Below, one piece after another: positions 1 to 10,191 of a stretch of DNA of 64,000 nt. Made by a program: the position numbers and the translations under genes. Numbering within the stretch: the stretch's first letter is position 1; every line of letters begins with the position of its first letter. The stretch is from Plectosphaerella cucumerina (taxonomy: Eukaryota > Ascomycota > Sordariomycetes > Glomerellales > Plectosphaerellaceae), in the NCBI GenBank assembly GCA_020746995.1, contig JAGPXD010000002.1, positions 3,100,001 through 3,164,000 on the forward strand, given 5' to 3'. The notes under the pieces are model-generated. The model had not been told where the DNA came from. It did not search any database and saw only the letters and a list, made by a program, of their open reading frames with translations.

Positions 1-156
1 CAACGAAAAGATAGCCCGAGAAACGAGGAGGGATGACTAGGATGGAGGCGTGGCACGGAGTTTATCAGGGCGAGGCCATGGATGCAAAGGCCCCTTTCGC
101 TTGTGTGATTCAGAGAGAAAATGAAACTCTGTTGAATATTTGATTACCCATTAACT

Positions 157-1319
157 TCAAACTGGTGGTGGCCGCTGGCTGACAACATCCTCATACCGTG
201 GGGGGGACTCGTATGTTGGCGGCGGCGGCTGGACCACATGGTGCGTGAACACGAGTCGCGCTGGTTGATCAATGTGAACCGGAGACGGCGCCCTCAAGCT
301 CGTATTACGCTGTGTAGAGCTCGCATGGATGCTAGCCGACTCGTAGCGGCCCACGTCGGGTGAAGTGGATGGTTTCATGGGTTTGAGCTTGTTCCGGCCA
401 CCGGCCCATCTGAAGAAGGAGTAGAGAAGAATGATGGTGCAAAAGCCCGCGCCCACTCCGATCCCCACGTGCATCTTGTTGATTTCCCGGGCAGGTGGCC
501 TGAAGATATCACGGGGTGGTGGGAGAGCTGCCGCCTCATCTTTGTTGTCGACACCGTTGTCTCGGGTGGTGCAGTGCCTCTGAATTGGAAACCTGCTTGT
601 CCTGAACTGGACTCTAAAGCACTTTTGAATATCAGACTTGGCAGAAAAGGGCCGAAGGGGGACCGACGTACCTCTGTGGTGACTCGAATGGGTTTGTCGA
701 AGCCAGGATCTCCTGGATTGAGGTTGGTGTTGAAGTAGTTGAAGCGGACCGCGAGAACAGCGTGGACACCACCTAGGGCAGCTCCCCGGATCTGACTGGG
801 TCTGTTGCTTTTGCCATTGTCGCCGACTGTCCGGAAGTCCAACGGGATGGACATGTGTCCAGGGCTGCACCAGCCTCCGTCGCCGACGAAGCGGTACTTT
901 CTCTCCATGGCCGGAGCCCAAGTGTAAATATTTCCGTCAGGGTCCACGTCTGAACTCTCAAACCGGCCAAAAAAAACGTCTGCCGACCAGTCACCGAGCA
1001 CTCTCGCTCCCGTGCCGATTTTTGGGTTTCTCGACTCGACCTCGAATGGCCACCCGTGGAAAACGGGCAACACGATGCTACGGCTACGGTAGCTCCCATT
1101 CACGGCGGAGCTGCTGCATGGGATCATGGGAACTCGGCCGTCTTGTTGAGTTTGGTTGATGTACACATCGTCGAACACGACTTTGCCGTCGACGACGCTG
1201 TCGTAGCCTTGGCCGCCATGTGGCCAGACCATGGCCACGCTGTAGGTGTCGTCGCAATGCGAAGGCACGGCAACCGCGAGGGCCAGGATGAGTTGTGGTA
1301 AGATGCGGCATGACCCCAT
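157..1319 (-). CDS. Secreted-side single-pass membrane protein with PY-motif cytoplasmic tail, function unknown
   Basis: Two exons. Exon 1 is 1319-672 (216 codons) and ends at a GTACGT donor. The acceptor is either at 607/606 (365 aa) or 580/579 (356 aa); both keep the frame. The N-terminus is a hydrophobic signal peptide ending near SHCDD. About 200 extracellular residues follow, with N-glycosylation sequons such as NQT and NGS. One membrane segment (HVGIGVGAGFCTIILLYSFF) comes next, followed by a basic stop-transfer stretch. The cytoplasmic tail of about 85 residues ends with PPPPTYESPPRYEDV, which holds two PY motifs (PPTY, PPRY). PY motifs are known ligands for WW domains, for example those of Rsp5/NEDD4 ubiquitin ligases. 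I do not recognise the ectodomain. A TATATAA box lies about 45 bp upstream of the start. The topology is well supported; a role as adaptor or sensor is inference. Confidence 0.7.
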
Positions 1320-2348
1320 GCTGTGATTGTGTATTTAGTGTTGTGATGTGGTGTTGTGCAAGTTATATAGGGTTGTAGATCTGGTTGCCGCATCGTCGAC
1401 TGCTAGCTGCGCTGAGTGGATGATGATGGGAATTGGCCCTACGGCATAAGTGGATGGAAATAGGCGGATTAAATGTTTGATTCACTTCACTTGCAAGGAA
1501 TCAAAGAAGAATTAATCCACCTGCCTGCTCTGCTTGGTTTTCTCTTGGCTGGGCCGAAAAGGCCGCATCGCCACCACCAGGGCTGAGTGGCCGTGGTCTT
1601 GTGATCGAGACCAAGAAGGCTGATACAGGATGGACTGTCTGGTGTCAGTGTTGCTCAGTGGCCAGAACGCGCTGGAATATGCCTGGAGAGAAGCAACACT
1701 TGGCTCAATACCCAGATCGGGCGAACGTGGGACTTGGCTCACGTATCGCGTGTAAGGAGAGATTGACAGGGGGTCTTAATCTGGCAACCCGTAGATGTGG
1801 TGCCTGGGCCAAGCATCATTTAGCCACAGTGGTCTGTCAGGTGGTCCTGAGACTGCGATGGGCGAGGCCAAAGATGAGGAGGCTGTAGATGATCATGTGC
1901 GTGGTGCTAGGGAATCATGGACTTCCTACGCAGAGTCCGGCGCGATAAGGATCTCATACTGTCGATGATCCATGATCTTCCGGTCATCGGTTGAAGTCGC
2001 TGCGGGGCCTAAGAACACCGATGTCCAGGGCTGTTCCAGGCAACAATCTTCTCTTGGCCCTGCCTAGGTAAATGGTGAGTGCCGCCGCGCCAAACCTCGC
2101 TGGGAAGCGGGCCCATGTCTCGGTTTTGGGTAGCTGTACTGTAAGTCCGTCTTGTCCGTCAAACTCCAGCGGAGATAAAGTTTTAGCGGTCTTCAAGTAC
2201 AAGTTATAAATGTCCGGCCTTGTCTCCGTTTGTCTGCGGGGAAATGCTTGTCTCGACCTGAAGTCGCAAACCTACCCTTCCTCAGCATCACAGCCCAAGC
2301 TCACGGCCAACCTTCTCGAGCATCAGCCCTCCCCAAACACGATTCATC
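1320..2348. other. Intergenic, divergent promoters
   Basis: This region separates two divergent genes. It contains a TATATAA near 1364-1370 for the left gene and a TATAAAT near 2204 for the right gene. I see no convincing coding region; the short frames have no conserved motif. Confidence 0.5.
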
Positions 2349-2726
2349 ATGTCCACTCTTAACAAAATCAGCATCGCCATCGGAGCGATTCCCATCGGCT
2401 TTGGCATCAATTGGTTCCGCGATACCTCTTCCGGCCTGTCCTTCTTCGACCTCGCCCTCCCGGCCAGCGGCTCGGCGCATAGAGCAACAGTCGAGTGCCT
2501 TGGCGCCGTGATTGGCGTGCGCAACCTCTTCATGGGCATTGGCATCATCACAGCAGGCCTGTTTCGGGAAAAAAGGACGTTGGGTGTGCTCCTTCTATCA
2601 GTGGCCCTCGTCGCAGTGGTGGATGGGGTGGCGATGGACACTGCGACCGGCGGAGGGGCAATGGGACATTGGTCGTATGCCCCTGTGGTCGCAGCGCTAG
2701 GAATCGCCAATCTGTGGACGGCGTGA
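2349..2726 (+). CDS. Small DUF4267-type integral membrane protein
   Basis: An intronless frame encodes 125 aa. It has four hydrophobic stretches, roughly residues 5-22, 48-68, 77-95 and 106-123. The spacing and the motif GVRNLFMGIGIITAG match the DUF4267 family of small fungal and bacterial membrane proteins, whose function is unknown. The start is the first ATG after a TATAAAT box about 140 bp upstream. There is no signal peptide distinct from the first membrane helix. Nothing in the neighbours points to a pathway. Confidence 0.7.
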   Translation: MSTLNKISIAIGAIPIGFGINWFRDTSSGLSFFDLALPASGSAHRATVECLGAVIGVRNLFMGIGIITAGLFREKRTLGVLLLSVALVAVVDGVAMDTATGGGAMGHWSYAPVVAALGIANLWTA

Positions 2727-3745
2727 GATCAAGGGGACACAAGAAGCCGGCTTCAAGAACAGCAACGCAGTTGCTCTCCAGTACATACGACCATACCTAC
2801 TGGAAAACTCGGGATCCCGTCCGCTCTCCCATAGATAAGCCAGTAAGGGCTGGATTAGTAGTTGGGTCGGTGACGACCAGCGAATACCCGGTGTTGTATG
2901 TTTTTTGATGTTTTGTTCTCAGAGAGCAACTTTGTCGAGGACTCGATTCAATTGACCTGTGCTTTTTTTTTCGGCGACCGTGCGATGGTCGCGTGTACAT
3001 TGAGGTGGGTGCTGATAGGGGATGAGCGCCTGAACCTGTCGCCCGCGAGTAGGACAGTGGTATCCCAGTCACATGCACATCCAAGTGCCCAGATTGTAAA
3101 ACAGACTTCATGCCAAGCTCAACTATCTCAAGATCGGTTTACCCTGCCAAAGAGCTTGCAGGCATACTTCAGTATAATTAGAATCGTTAAGGTGCTGTCC
3201 ACAGCAAACCCCTGGACAGGTATATCCAACACGCGAGGCGAGGCATCTCTTCGTACAGCTCGCCTTCGGCTCCAGACTTCGGCGCTCGCCGACGAACTGC
3301 TCCACTAGCTGAGCCAAATTTAGGAGTGCTACTGTCGGTCGGTACGATGAGGACGGGGTAGGCGACCCTCACTGCATGCATGGTAGGGGGGAGATTTGGA
3401 TCTCCTCAACTCAGAGCTTGGTGGGCATCCCGGCATTAGCGGGAGGTAGCACTAACAAGTGATCACAAAGCCTCTGCGTTCAAGAGTTAGCAGACTGTGG
3501 CCAGGGGTGGCAGGTGATTCTTTCAACGGCAATGGCGACAGCGCTTGATCCCTGCGCAACCTCGTATTGCAGGGGTTAGATGGCAGCATTACTCGTGTCG
3601 GTGGATCGAAATATCGTCACTGACCGGGACGCCTGGTTTCCGTGCTCTTCGTTTAAAAGCAGAATAAAGTCCAGCTGCGAAGGGTGGAAGAAAGGAGTCT
3701 CGGACACCAACATTCGGACAGTCACTCGCTTCATCATCGATCCCA
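2727..3745. other. Intergenic
   Basis: This is about 1 kb upstream of the subtilase gene. A TTTAAAA/AATAAAG stretch near 3650-3668 could act as its core promoter. I see no supported gene. Confidence 0.4.
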
Positions 3746-6022
3746 ATGTTGCCTCCAGTTGCCCTACGCCTCCTTGCGGCGGCCGGGCTTGTCCTCGCCG
3801 CCGAGCTGCCTCCTGTTAGGCCTTCCAGCTACATCGTCGAATACAAGCAGGGCGTCACCAAGCGCGACGCCATCTTCGCCCGTCATGCCAACATCAAGGT
3901 TGCGCGCGACTACCAAACCGACATCTTCAACGGCGCTAACATCGAGGCCGACGAACACTCGCTGACCGAGCTTGAGGCCCTTCCTGAGGTCGCAAAGGTC
4001 TGGCCCAACCGCTACTTCGAGGCCACGCGAGCCATCGTCAAGGAGAGACAGGCGGACGACAACTCTACCGGCCCGCTGCCGCCGGGCTCGGATCTCGACC
4101 CGGCTGTTTACGACGTGCACAGGTCGACGGGTGTCAGGGAGCTCCACGAGAAGGGCATCAAGGGCAAGGGCGCCAAGGTCGGTGTCGTCGACACGGGCGT
4201 CGACTACACCCACCCTGATCTCGGTGGCGGCTTTGGTCCCGGCTTCAAGGTCGCCGGCGGATACGACTTTGCGGGCGACGGCGACTGGCCCGGTCGTGGA
4301 AACATCGCCAGGGAGCCTGATGAGGATCCCATGGGCAATCAGGACCACGGTACCCACGTCGCCGGTATCGTCGCCGGCCAGGGCAAGGGTTGGTCAGGCG
4401 TCGCCCCTGAGGCCACCATCTATGCTTACAAGATCTTCGCCCACGAGGGCACCGACGAGGCCATCACCATTGATGCCTTCCTCCGCGCCTACGAAGACGG
4501 CATGGACATCATCACCGCCAGCATTGGCCTCAAGATTGGTTGGGCCGAGGGTGCCCTGGAAGAGGTCGCCACCCGCCTTGCAGACAAGGGCGTGATCATA
4601 ACCGTTTCGGTTGGCAACGGCGGCGACGGCGGTCCTTTCAGGGCCCTTTCGCCCTCCAGCGCCAAGGGCGTCATCGCCGTCTCCAACATCGACACTCCCA
4701 CCTGGTCCGAGATCGTCACTCCCGCCTACGACACCTCCTGGGGCCTCCTCCCCGACCTCCAGATCAAGCCTGACGTTGGCGCCCCCGGCTCATACATCTA
4801 CAGCACCGTCTTCAACCACGGCTGGGCCGCCTACAGCGGCACTTCCATGGCCACACCCTATCTCGCCGGCGTCGCCGCCCTCTACATCGGCCAGTACGGC
4901 GGCCGTCACAACAACACCCGCAACGCCGGCACCGGCGGCGACTTCGCCAAGTTCATGCACAGCCGCCTTGTGTCCAACGTCCGCAGGGTCCACCAGTTCA
5001 GCTGGCAGCCCGAGTCGGTTGCTGCCGTCGCCCAGATCGGCACCGGTCTCGTCAACGCCTCCGCCGTCCTCGGAACTACGACCGACCTGGTCTACGAGCC
5101 CATGGCCCTCAACGACACTCGTTTCTTCTCCCGCTACCACAAGCTGACCGTCATCAACAACGGCGACAGCCCCGTCGACTACTCCTTCTCCAAGGTCGAC
5201 CACAGCGGCGTCGATATCCTCGGCTCTTCCGAGTTCCCCAACGTCGTCAGAGAGTACAACCTCCTCCAGTGGAACGACTACTCCGTCAACGCCACCCTGC
5301 CGCGCCCCTTTACCCTCCAGCCCGGCCAGAGCAAGGAGGTCACCGTCTCCTTCCAGAACCCCGACAAGGCTGGCTGGTGGACGCCTGCCCTTCCCCTTTA
5401 CGGCGGCACTATCGTCGTCTCGGGCTCCAACGGTGACAGCCTCCGTGTCCCATTCTCCGGCGTCGCCGGCGATCTCAAGAAGACGTTCCAGAAGAACATG
5501 TTCCTCGAGACGCCGACCATGCAGTCCCTCGACCCTCGCGTCCCCGTTGGCGTCAACGGCTCCATCCCCTCCTTCAGCTTCAACTTGACCAACCAGGAGT
5601 TCCCCATCATCTTTGCCGGAAACGCCTGGTCCACGCGTCAACTCCGCTACGACATCTTCGAGAAGGGTTGGACCGAGCGAAGCTGGACCTGGCCCCTCGT
5701 GCCTGGGAAGAACGGCTACGTCGGCTCGGCCACCTCATGGGTCGGCGCCGGCCAGGTTCCCAAGTGGTTCGACGACCAGGGCTGGAACCCGGATGAGACG
5801 ACTGATTACCCGCGAGTCAACACTGGCCGCGCTGGGTCCATGGCTTCCTCCACCAAGAGCGAGTACTGGTGGTTCGGCAAGCTGACGGACGGAACGAAGA
5901 TTCCGCAGGGAGAGTACGTCCTGCGCTTCGCAGCTCTCGTGCCCTTTGGTCGGCCTGAGGCGTCGGATAACTGGGACGCTTGGACGACGCCGTTCAAGGT
6001 CACCGGGCAGTATGCCTCGTGA
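3746..6022 (+). CDS. Secreted subtilisin-like serine protease (S8A) with C-terminal Fn3-like domain
   Basis: A single exon encodes 758 aa. Residues 1-19 form a signal peptide. An inhibitor-I9-like propeptide (SSYIVEYKQGV..., about 27-95) follows. The catalytic domain contains the full triad: Asp149 in GVVDTGVDYTHP, His201 in DHGTHVAGIVAG and Ser367 in YSGTSMATP. The oxyanion Asn is in SVGNGG (about 291). A beta-rich region from about 450 to 740 fits the Fn3-like domain of subtilases with long C-termini. Several NxS/T sequons indicate a glycosylated secreted enzyme. The protease-associated insert common in this subgroup is short or absent. By family knowledge it cleaves extracellular proteins for nutrition or host interaction. 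Codon usage is strongly GC-biased, as in highly expressed fungal genes. Confidence 0.93.
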   Translation: MLPPVALRLLAAAGLVLAAELPPVRPSSYIVEYKQGVTKRDAIFARHANIKVARDYQTDIFNGANIEADEHSLTELEALPEVAKVWPNRYFEATRAIVKERQADDNSTGPLPPGSDLDPAVYDVHRSTGVRELHEKGIKGKGAKVGVVDTGVDYTHPDLGGGFGPGFKVAGGYDFAGDGDWPGRGNIAREPDEDPMGNQDHGTHVAGIVAGQGKGWSGVAPEATIYAYKIFAHEGTDEAITIDAFLRAYEDGMDIITASIGLKIGWAEGALEEVATRLADKGVIITVSVGNGGDGGPFRALSPSSAKGVIAVSNIDTPTWSEIVTPAYDTSWGLLPDLQIKPDVGAPGSYIYSTVFNHGWAAYSGTSMATPYLAGVAALYIGQYGGRHNNTRNAGTGGDFAKFMHSRLVSNVRRVHQFSWQPESVAAVAQIGTGLVNASAVLGTTTDLVYEPMALNDTRFFSRYHKLTVINNGDSPVDYSFSKVDHSGVDILGSSEFPNVVREYNLLQWNDYSVNATLPRPFTLQPGQSKEVTVSFQNPDKAGWWTPALPLYGGTIVVSGSNGDSLRVPFSGVAGDLKKTFQKNMFLETPTMQSLDPRVPVGVNGSIPSFSFNLTNQEFPIIFAGNAWSTRQLRYDIFEKGWTERSWTWPLVPGKNGYVGSATSWVGAGQVPKWFDDQGWNPDETTDYPRVNTGRAGSMASSTKSEYWWFGKLTDGTKIPQGEYVLRFAALVPFGRPEASDNWDAWTTPFKVTGQYAS

Positions 6023-6414
6023 GGCTCCATATCATATTGTTATCTATCTAGCATAGCATGCGTTTTTTGTATCAAGATTGAAAATCAGTCCCTTAATGTT
6101 TCTCAATGAGTGTAATTTGACTGCAGGCTATGGGCACATGCAACCTAATCCAGGAGAATCAGAGGGTGTCCGCTTCCAGGGGTTCTGCCCGAACCCACTC
6201 GCTCGCCCACGCATGGAACGCTATGAGCTACTGACGACTCACGGAATGCGACCTCAAAATGCACGTATTCATTCACATCGAGTTCAAAGATAAAACTTTG
6301 ATAGCTAGATGGGTGTTTCCCAGGTCAACAGTGAACTACTTAGGAGGTACCTGTCCTGCCAGTCGACAAGATAACACCAACCTCTAGGTTCATGTTTCTG
6401 CAGTCACGCCAAGA
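6023..6414. other. Intergenic between convergent genes
   Basis: This is 3' flanking sequence of two convergent genes. I see no coding signal and no clear repeat. Confidence 0.4.
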
Positions 6415-7711
6415 CTACTCCGGCCCGCCCAGCTGCTCCACATGGCCAAAGAAGCGGACAGTCTTGCCATTCCACTCACACATTCCCTCGCCGTACGACT
6501 CTGAGATCGTAATGTACTGCTTGACAGGCGGCGCTGGGGCGAGCTCGGCATCCCGGATCCATTTTGTAAAGGTGATGCTGGACTTTCGGGCGGGAAGGTC
6601 GATGAAGAACTTGTTGAAGTACTTGATGCCAGTTCTGGGGCTCGCCTCGAGGTCGGAGCAGAGACTGTTGGGTCCGATGGGGATCACCTCGTGCAGGCCA
6701 CTAGGATGCCATACTGAGGCAAAGCCACGGCTGAAGCGCCCTTCGAGTGTCGGTCTCATGCCCCAGACGATGAACACCTCGCCTGTCTCGAGCCAGCCCC
6801 AGAGCGCGAAGTAAAAGGGACGGCAGTCGAAGTTGCCCCACTGTCTCTCGAATAGGGCGAAGGACTTGGAGGTGTCGATCTCGTGCTCCTTATCATCAAT
6901 AGTAAGTGAGCCTTCAATACGTGTGGTAGGGTTGGCCTGTTTTTTGTTCAGTTATGAGTGGGCTGCAAGTCGAGTAAGGTAGGGTGAGGGAAATTTGGCT
7001 CACCCAGTACCAGGACCAGCCTGGAATGTTGATGGATGGATCAAGATCCGGGCCCCTAGGGTCGAGGCAAATAGCGCCATTTCCACCATAATTGAGGTTC
7101 CCTCCAGTGGGCTTGATGAGAACGTCTAGCTTGACGCCTTCAAAGTCGACCTTCATGCGCGTGTTGGTCCACTTGTCGCCGTCACGCGGCGCCGTGATAG
7201 ACTGAGCAGTGCTCTCCCATTGCAGAAGCTCGGCTGAGCCTTTACCGGGGCCAATCGTTGATGCGCCACGGGCAGTCAGTGTTTGGAGATCGTTCAAGGA
7301 CACAAAGGTGCCCTGGAGCTCGCTTCCGGCCATGCCGCAGCTGGTATTGAGGTGAAACTTGGGACCATCCTTGGTCGTAATGTAGTACAGCATGTAGATA
7401 CTAGGGGAATGGTCAAGGGACATTCTCTGTATGGTATTCATTGTACTTGATGCTCACTTGTTCACATTGTCCCGCGTTGAAGCGAGATGAGTCAAGGTCG
7501 ACCGCACATCGTACCTATTAGCAGACGTCTGATGTCCACTGTCAGCTTTCATTGCCTGCCCAAACTCGGATTTACTTACCCCGTCATTGTTGACAATAGT
7601 AGGAGGAAAGCTTGGTGGCTGCCAAGAGAGAGTCGTGTTCGTCATTGTCGAAGATGCTGCTATGAGGAAAGTAAAGCTGCTAATGGATCTCAGGGCAAAC
7701 CAAGTCAACAT
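6415..7711 (-). CDS. AttH/CrtC-like (lipocalin-fold) secreted enzyme, putative hydratase or pericyclase family
   Basis: Four exons join in frame to 373 aa: 7711-7580, 7528-7458, 7400-7004 and 6936-6415. The introns are 51, 57 and 67 bp with GTAAGT, GTGAGC and GTGAGC donors. The N-terminus is hydrophobic (FALRSISSFTFLIAASS), consistent with secretion. The C-terminal half carries features typical of the AttH/hydroxyneurosporene-synthase superfamily: SWYWANPTTRIEGSLTIDD, FERQWGNFDC, ALWGWLETGEVFIVWGM and a terminal GHVEQLG. Relatives in fungi include kievitone-hydratase-like and Diels-Alderase-like proteins, which act on small molecules without cofactors. The substrate cannot be told from sequence. 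A TATAAG lies about 25 bp upstream of the start. It sits at the edge of a block of oxidoreductase genes. The family call is moderate; the reaction is inference. Confidence 0.62.
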
Positions 7712-10191
7712 TTCTTGCAGGGCTATAAGACCCTCTTATACTCAATTCCAACGTGTGGACAAGTTGACATGCCGCGGGCGAGATCTGGACTGCCCTGGTC
7801 CGATCAAAATCCTAACACATATGGTAGACGGCAGCTTCGAAGTTCCAGGCCCGATGAAGCTATTCCCTGATGTCAATGCACTCGGTGCACAATTCACAAC
7901 TCGACTGCACAAAAGCGGGCTGCCCCGTTTCCAAGCAATTCTCGCCGGAGTTAAGACCCGGAACTCGACTTTAACCAATACAAAAGCATCAAAAGCGTGC
8001 TGTCTAGTGGGCGAGCTCGACTGGTGACCCTGTCGAAACAGGTGGTAGTCCGAATGTGCGCGGGATGTTGAATAATCAGCAGTCAATGGGCACTGCAAAC
8101 CGCGGCTTCCGGTCCACATGCATCTGCCAAGCGCACCATTCTGGCGAGGGGCCGGAATATTAAGTCTGGACTCGGGAACTCCGAATCAAGCGATAACCGG
8201 TGGGAACACTTGATGTGGAAAATAACTCAGATCAGGGGCAGGAAGGGTCTGTTCTGTCAAGTTGAATGGCACACCAGTGGAACATTGACAGTGCCGAGAT
8301 GATCAGGGAGTGTTTCCAGTAGATCTCCGCTTTCAAGTCAGAGGTTAAATGGTAGACTGCACGTACCTTATCCCGAGCCAATCCTTGGTCACCCCCGGGG
8401 CCGAATACCACTGGGTAACGCCGTGCCATCGCACCCCGCACATCCCGGGCTCGCAAGTGCAGGGGCTCTGAAAGGGATGATTTGCTTCCATGTATTCAGC
8501 CTGCTCTGATCTTTGCTGCAGAAGAAACTAGTGGCCTTCAGCAGGGCCAGAGAGATAGCATGGGTATGGGGCTCTGCGTACCTAGGTAAGGTACCTTAGA
8601 TCAGAAGACCTCCTATCTTGACACTGGCTTGGCGCCTTTCCCAACACTGCAATTCAGACACCAACGCTATGCAGGACTGAATCAAGGGTTCGAGCTACCT
8701 ATATATCAATGCAGCTCATGCTAATATGTCAGCTGTCTTGTATGACGACTTGTTCACACCTGTCGGCTCCGGGCCGTCCGGGCCACAAACCACCTGAGTA
8801 CATCCCCATCACGCCGGAGTCATGCCCGCAATGCGGCCAAACCCACCACATCAATCGTCTAGTCTTCAACCGGGCATTCATCGGTATCAACACGTTAACC
8901 ATATCCAGCAAGCCTGCCTGTGCTTTAGCCCTTAACGGCGCCCTGATCCCGAGGAACATCGCTGTCGATGCTCAGCTGGCTTAACCCTGTCGCCGTCGTG
9001 AGCTTGCACGCCATAGTGAGCAATAGCAAAGCGGTGCTGGTGGACGGCTACTAGGTGGCGCGTGGCGGCAATCTGGTAGCTCCAGAGAATGCCGAGGCAA
9101 CAAGCAGTTTCCCGCAGACTTCCAAATCCCTCCAAGCTGTTCGGAGGGACATGACAATCACGAAGTCACCGGCAAAATTCAGTGGTCATGAATTCGTCCC
9201 CATGACAAGAGTACATGCAGATGTATTGAGGGGGGCAGGGAGTTACGTATGACGACGCGTGAATCTGGAAAAGGGCGTGCGACTGTGGTTGCAGAGGGCC
9301 GCCGCTGAGAGAGCCGGCCCGAATGGTCTTCAGGCTGGTTGACAGCCAGCGTCGCATGGGCGAGTACGGAAGCGGGCGAACTTCGAGGCATCCGGCACCT
9401 TGCATCGAACCCTGAAAAAAACCACTTCTTTAGACTCAACGCTTGCCCTCGATCTCAACGCATTTCTCGCGCATGGGCGCACCTAGACCTGGCGCGGTGT
9501 GCAATGTGGCACACGGAAGCTGGCAATCCAGTGCCCCTATTCCAATGAAATTGCATGAGAAGTGTCACACCGCTTCTCAGTTTGTTCACCGGTGGCAATT
9601 TGAAGCATTGTAGCAATACAAGGGCGTCAAGCCAAGACTCTCCATCTGGTCATGTAGGAGTACCTGGCTCATGTCAGTCAGTGGAGGTGCATCAAATACC
9701 ATGTATAGACCCGTGATTTCCCCCGCACCCTGCGACCTCAGCAACGCGTGTCAAGGACGGTTGAGGTGAGACATGGTTCGGGCCGTGGCGGCTCAGCTTC
9801 CTTCTTCTGCTGACACCGGCTGACCCTGAGGATGTTGATTTGCTGCTTGAGGCGGCTGAACCCTTCTGCATGCTGCATTCAGGTTGTTAGCTTTGACTTT
9901 GCGCTGGCCACGTTGACGCCACAACATGCCATCGGCCGGATGAGGGGCCGCCATGGACACATGTCTTGTTGACCTACTCATCCCACATGGAATGCGATGT
10001 TCAACGCTGGGCGATGGAGGAACGGCCCGAGGTCGATTGGGCTTCAACTCGGGTATAAAGATCAGGGCCTTTGCCACGAGTTGACTATTTCAAGCTCCGT
10101 GGAACCCAAGACCTCCATACTTTGCGCAGTAGCTCACACTGTCAAACACGTTGTACCTCATCCCCCCCTCTACCTGATCTTCTTGCCCATC
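7712..10191. other. Gene-free stretch upstream of tyrosinase
   Basis: This 2.5 kb contains only short frames without recognisable motifs on either strand. It is not strongly AT-rich, so it does not look like RIP-inactivated repeat. A TATAAA at 10054-10059 is the likely core promoter of the tyrosinase gene, 133 bp before its ATG. Confidence 0.45.

Noticed and set aside
9997..10191. Upstream in-frame ATG that would extend the tyrosinase by 65 residues
   Set aside because: The TATAAA box at 10054 lies inside this extension and the extra residues match nothing in the family.
7712..10191. Possible RIP-mutated transposon relic
   Set aside because: Base composition is not strongly AT-rich and no terminal repeats or transposase fragments are visible.
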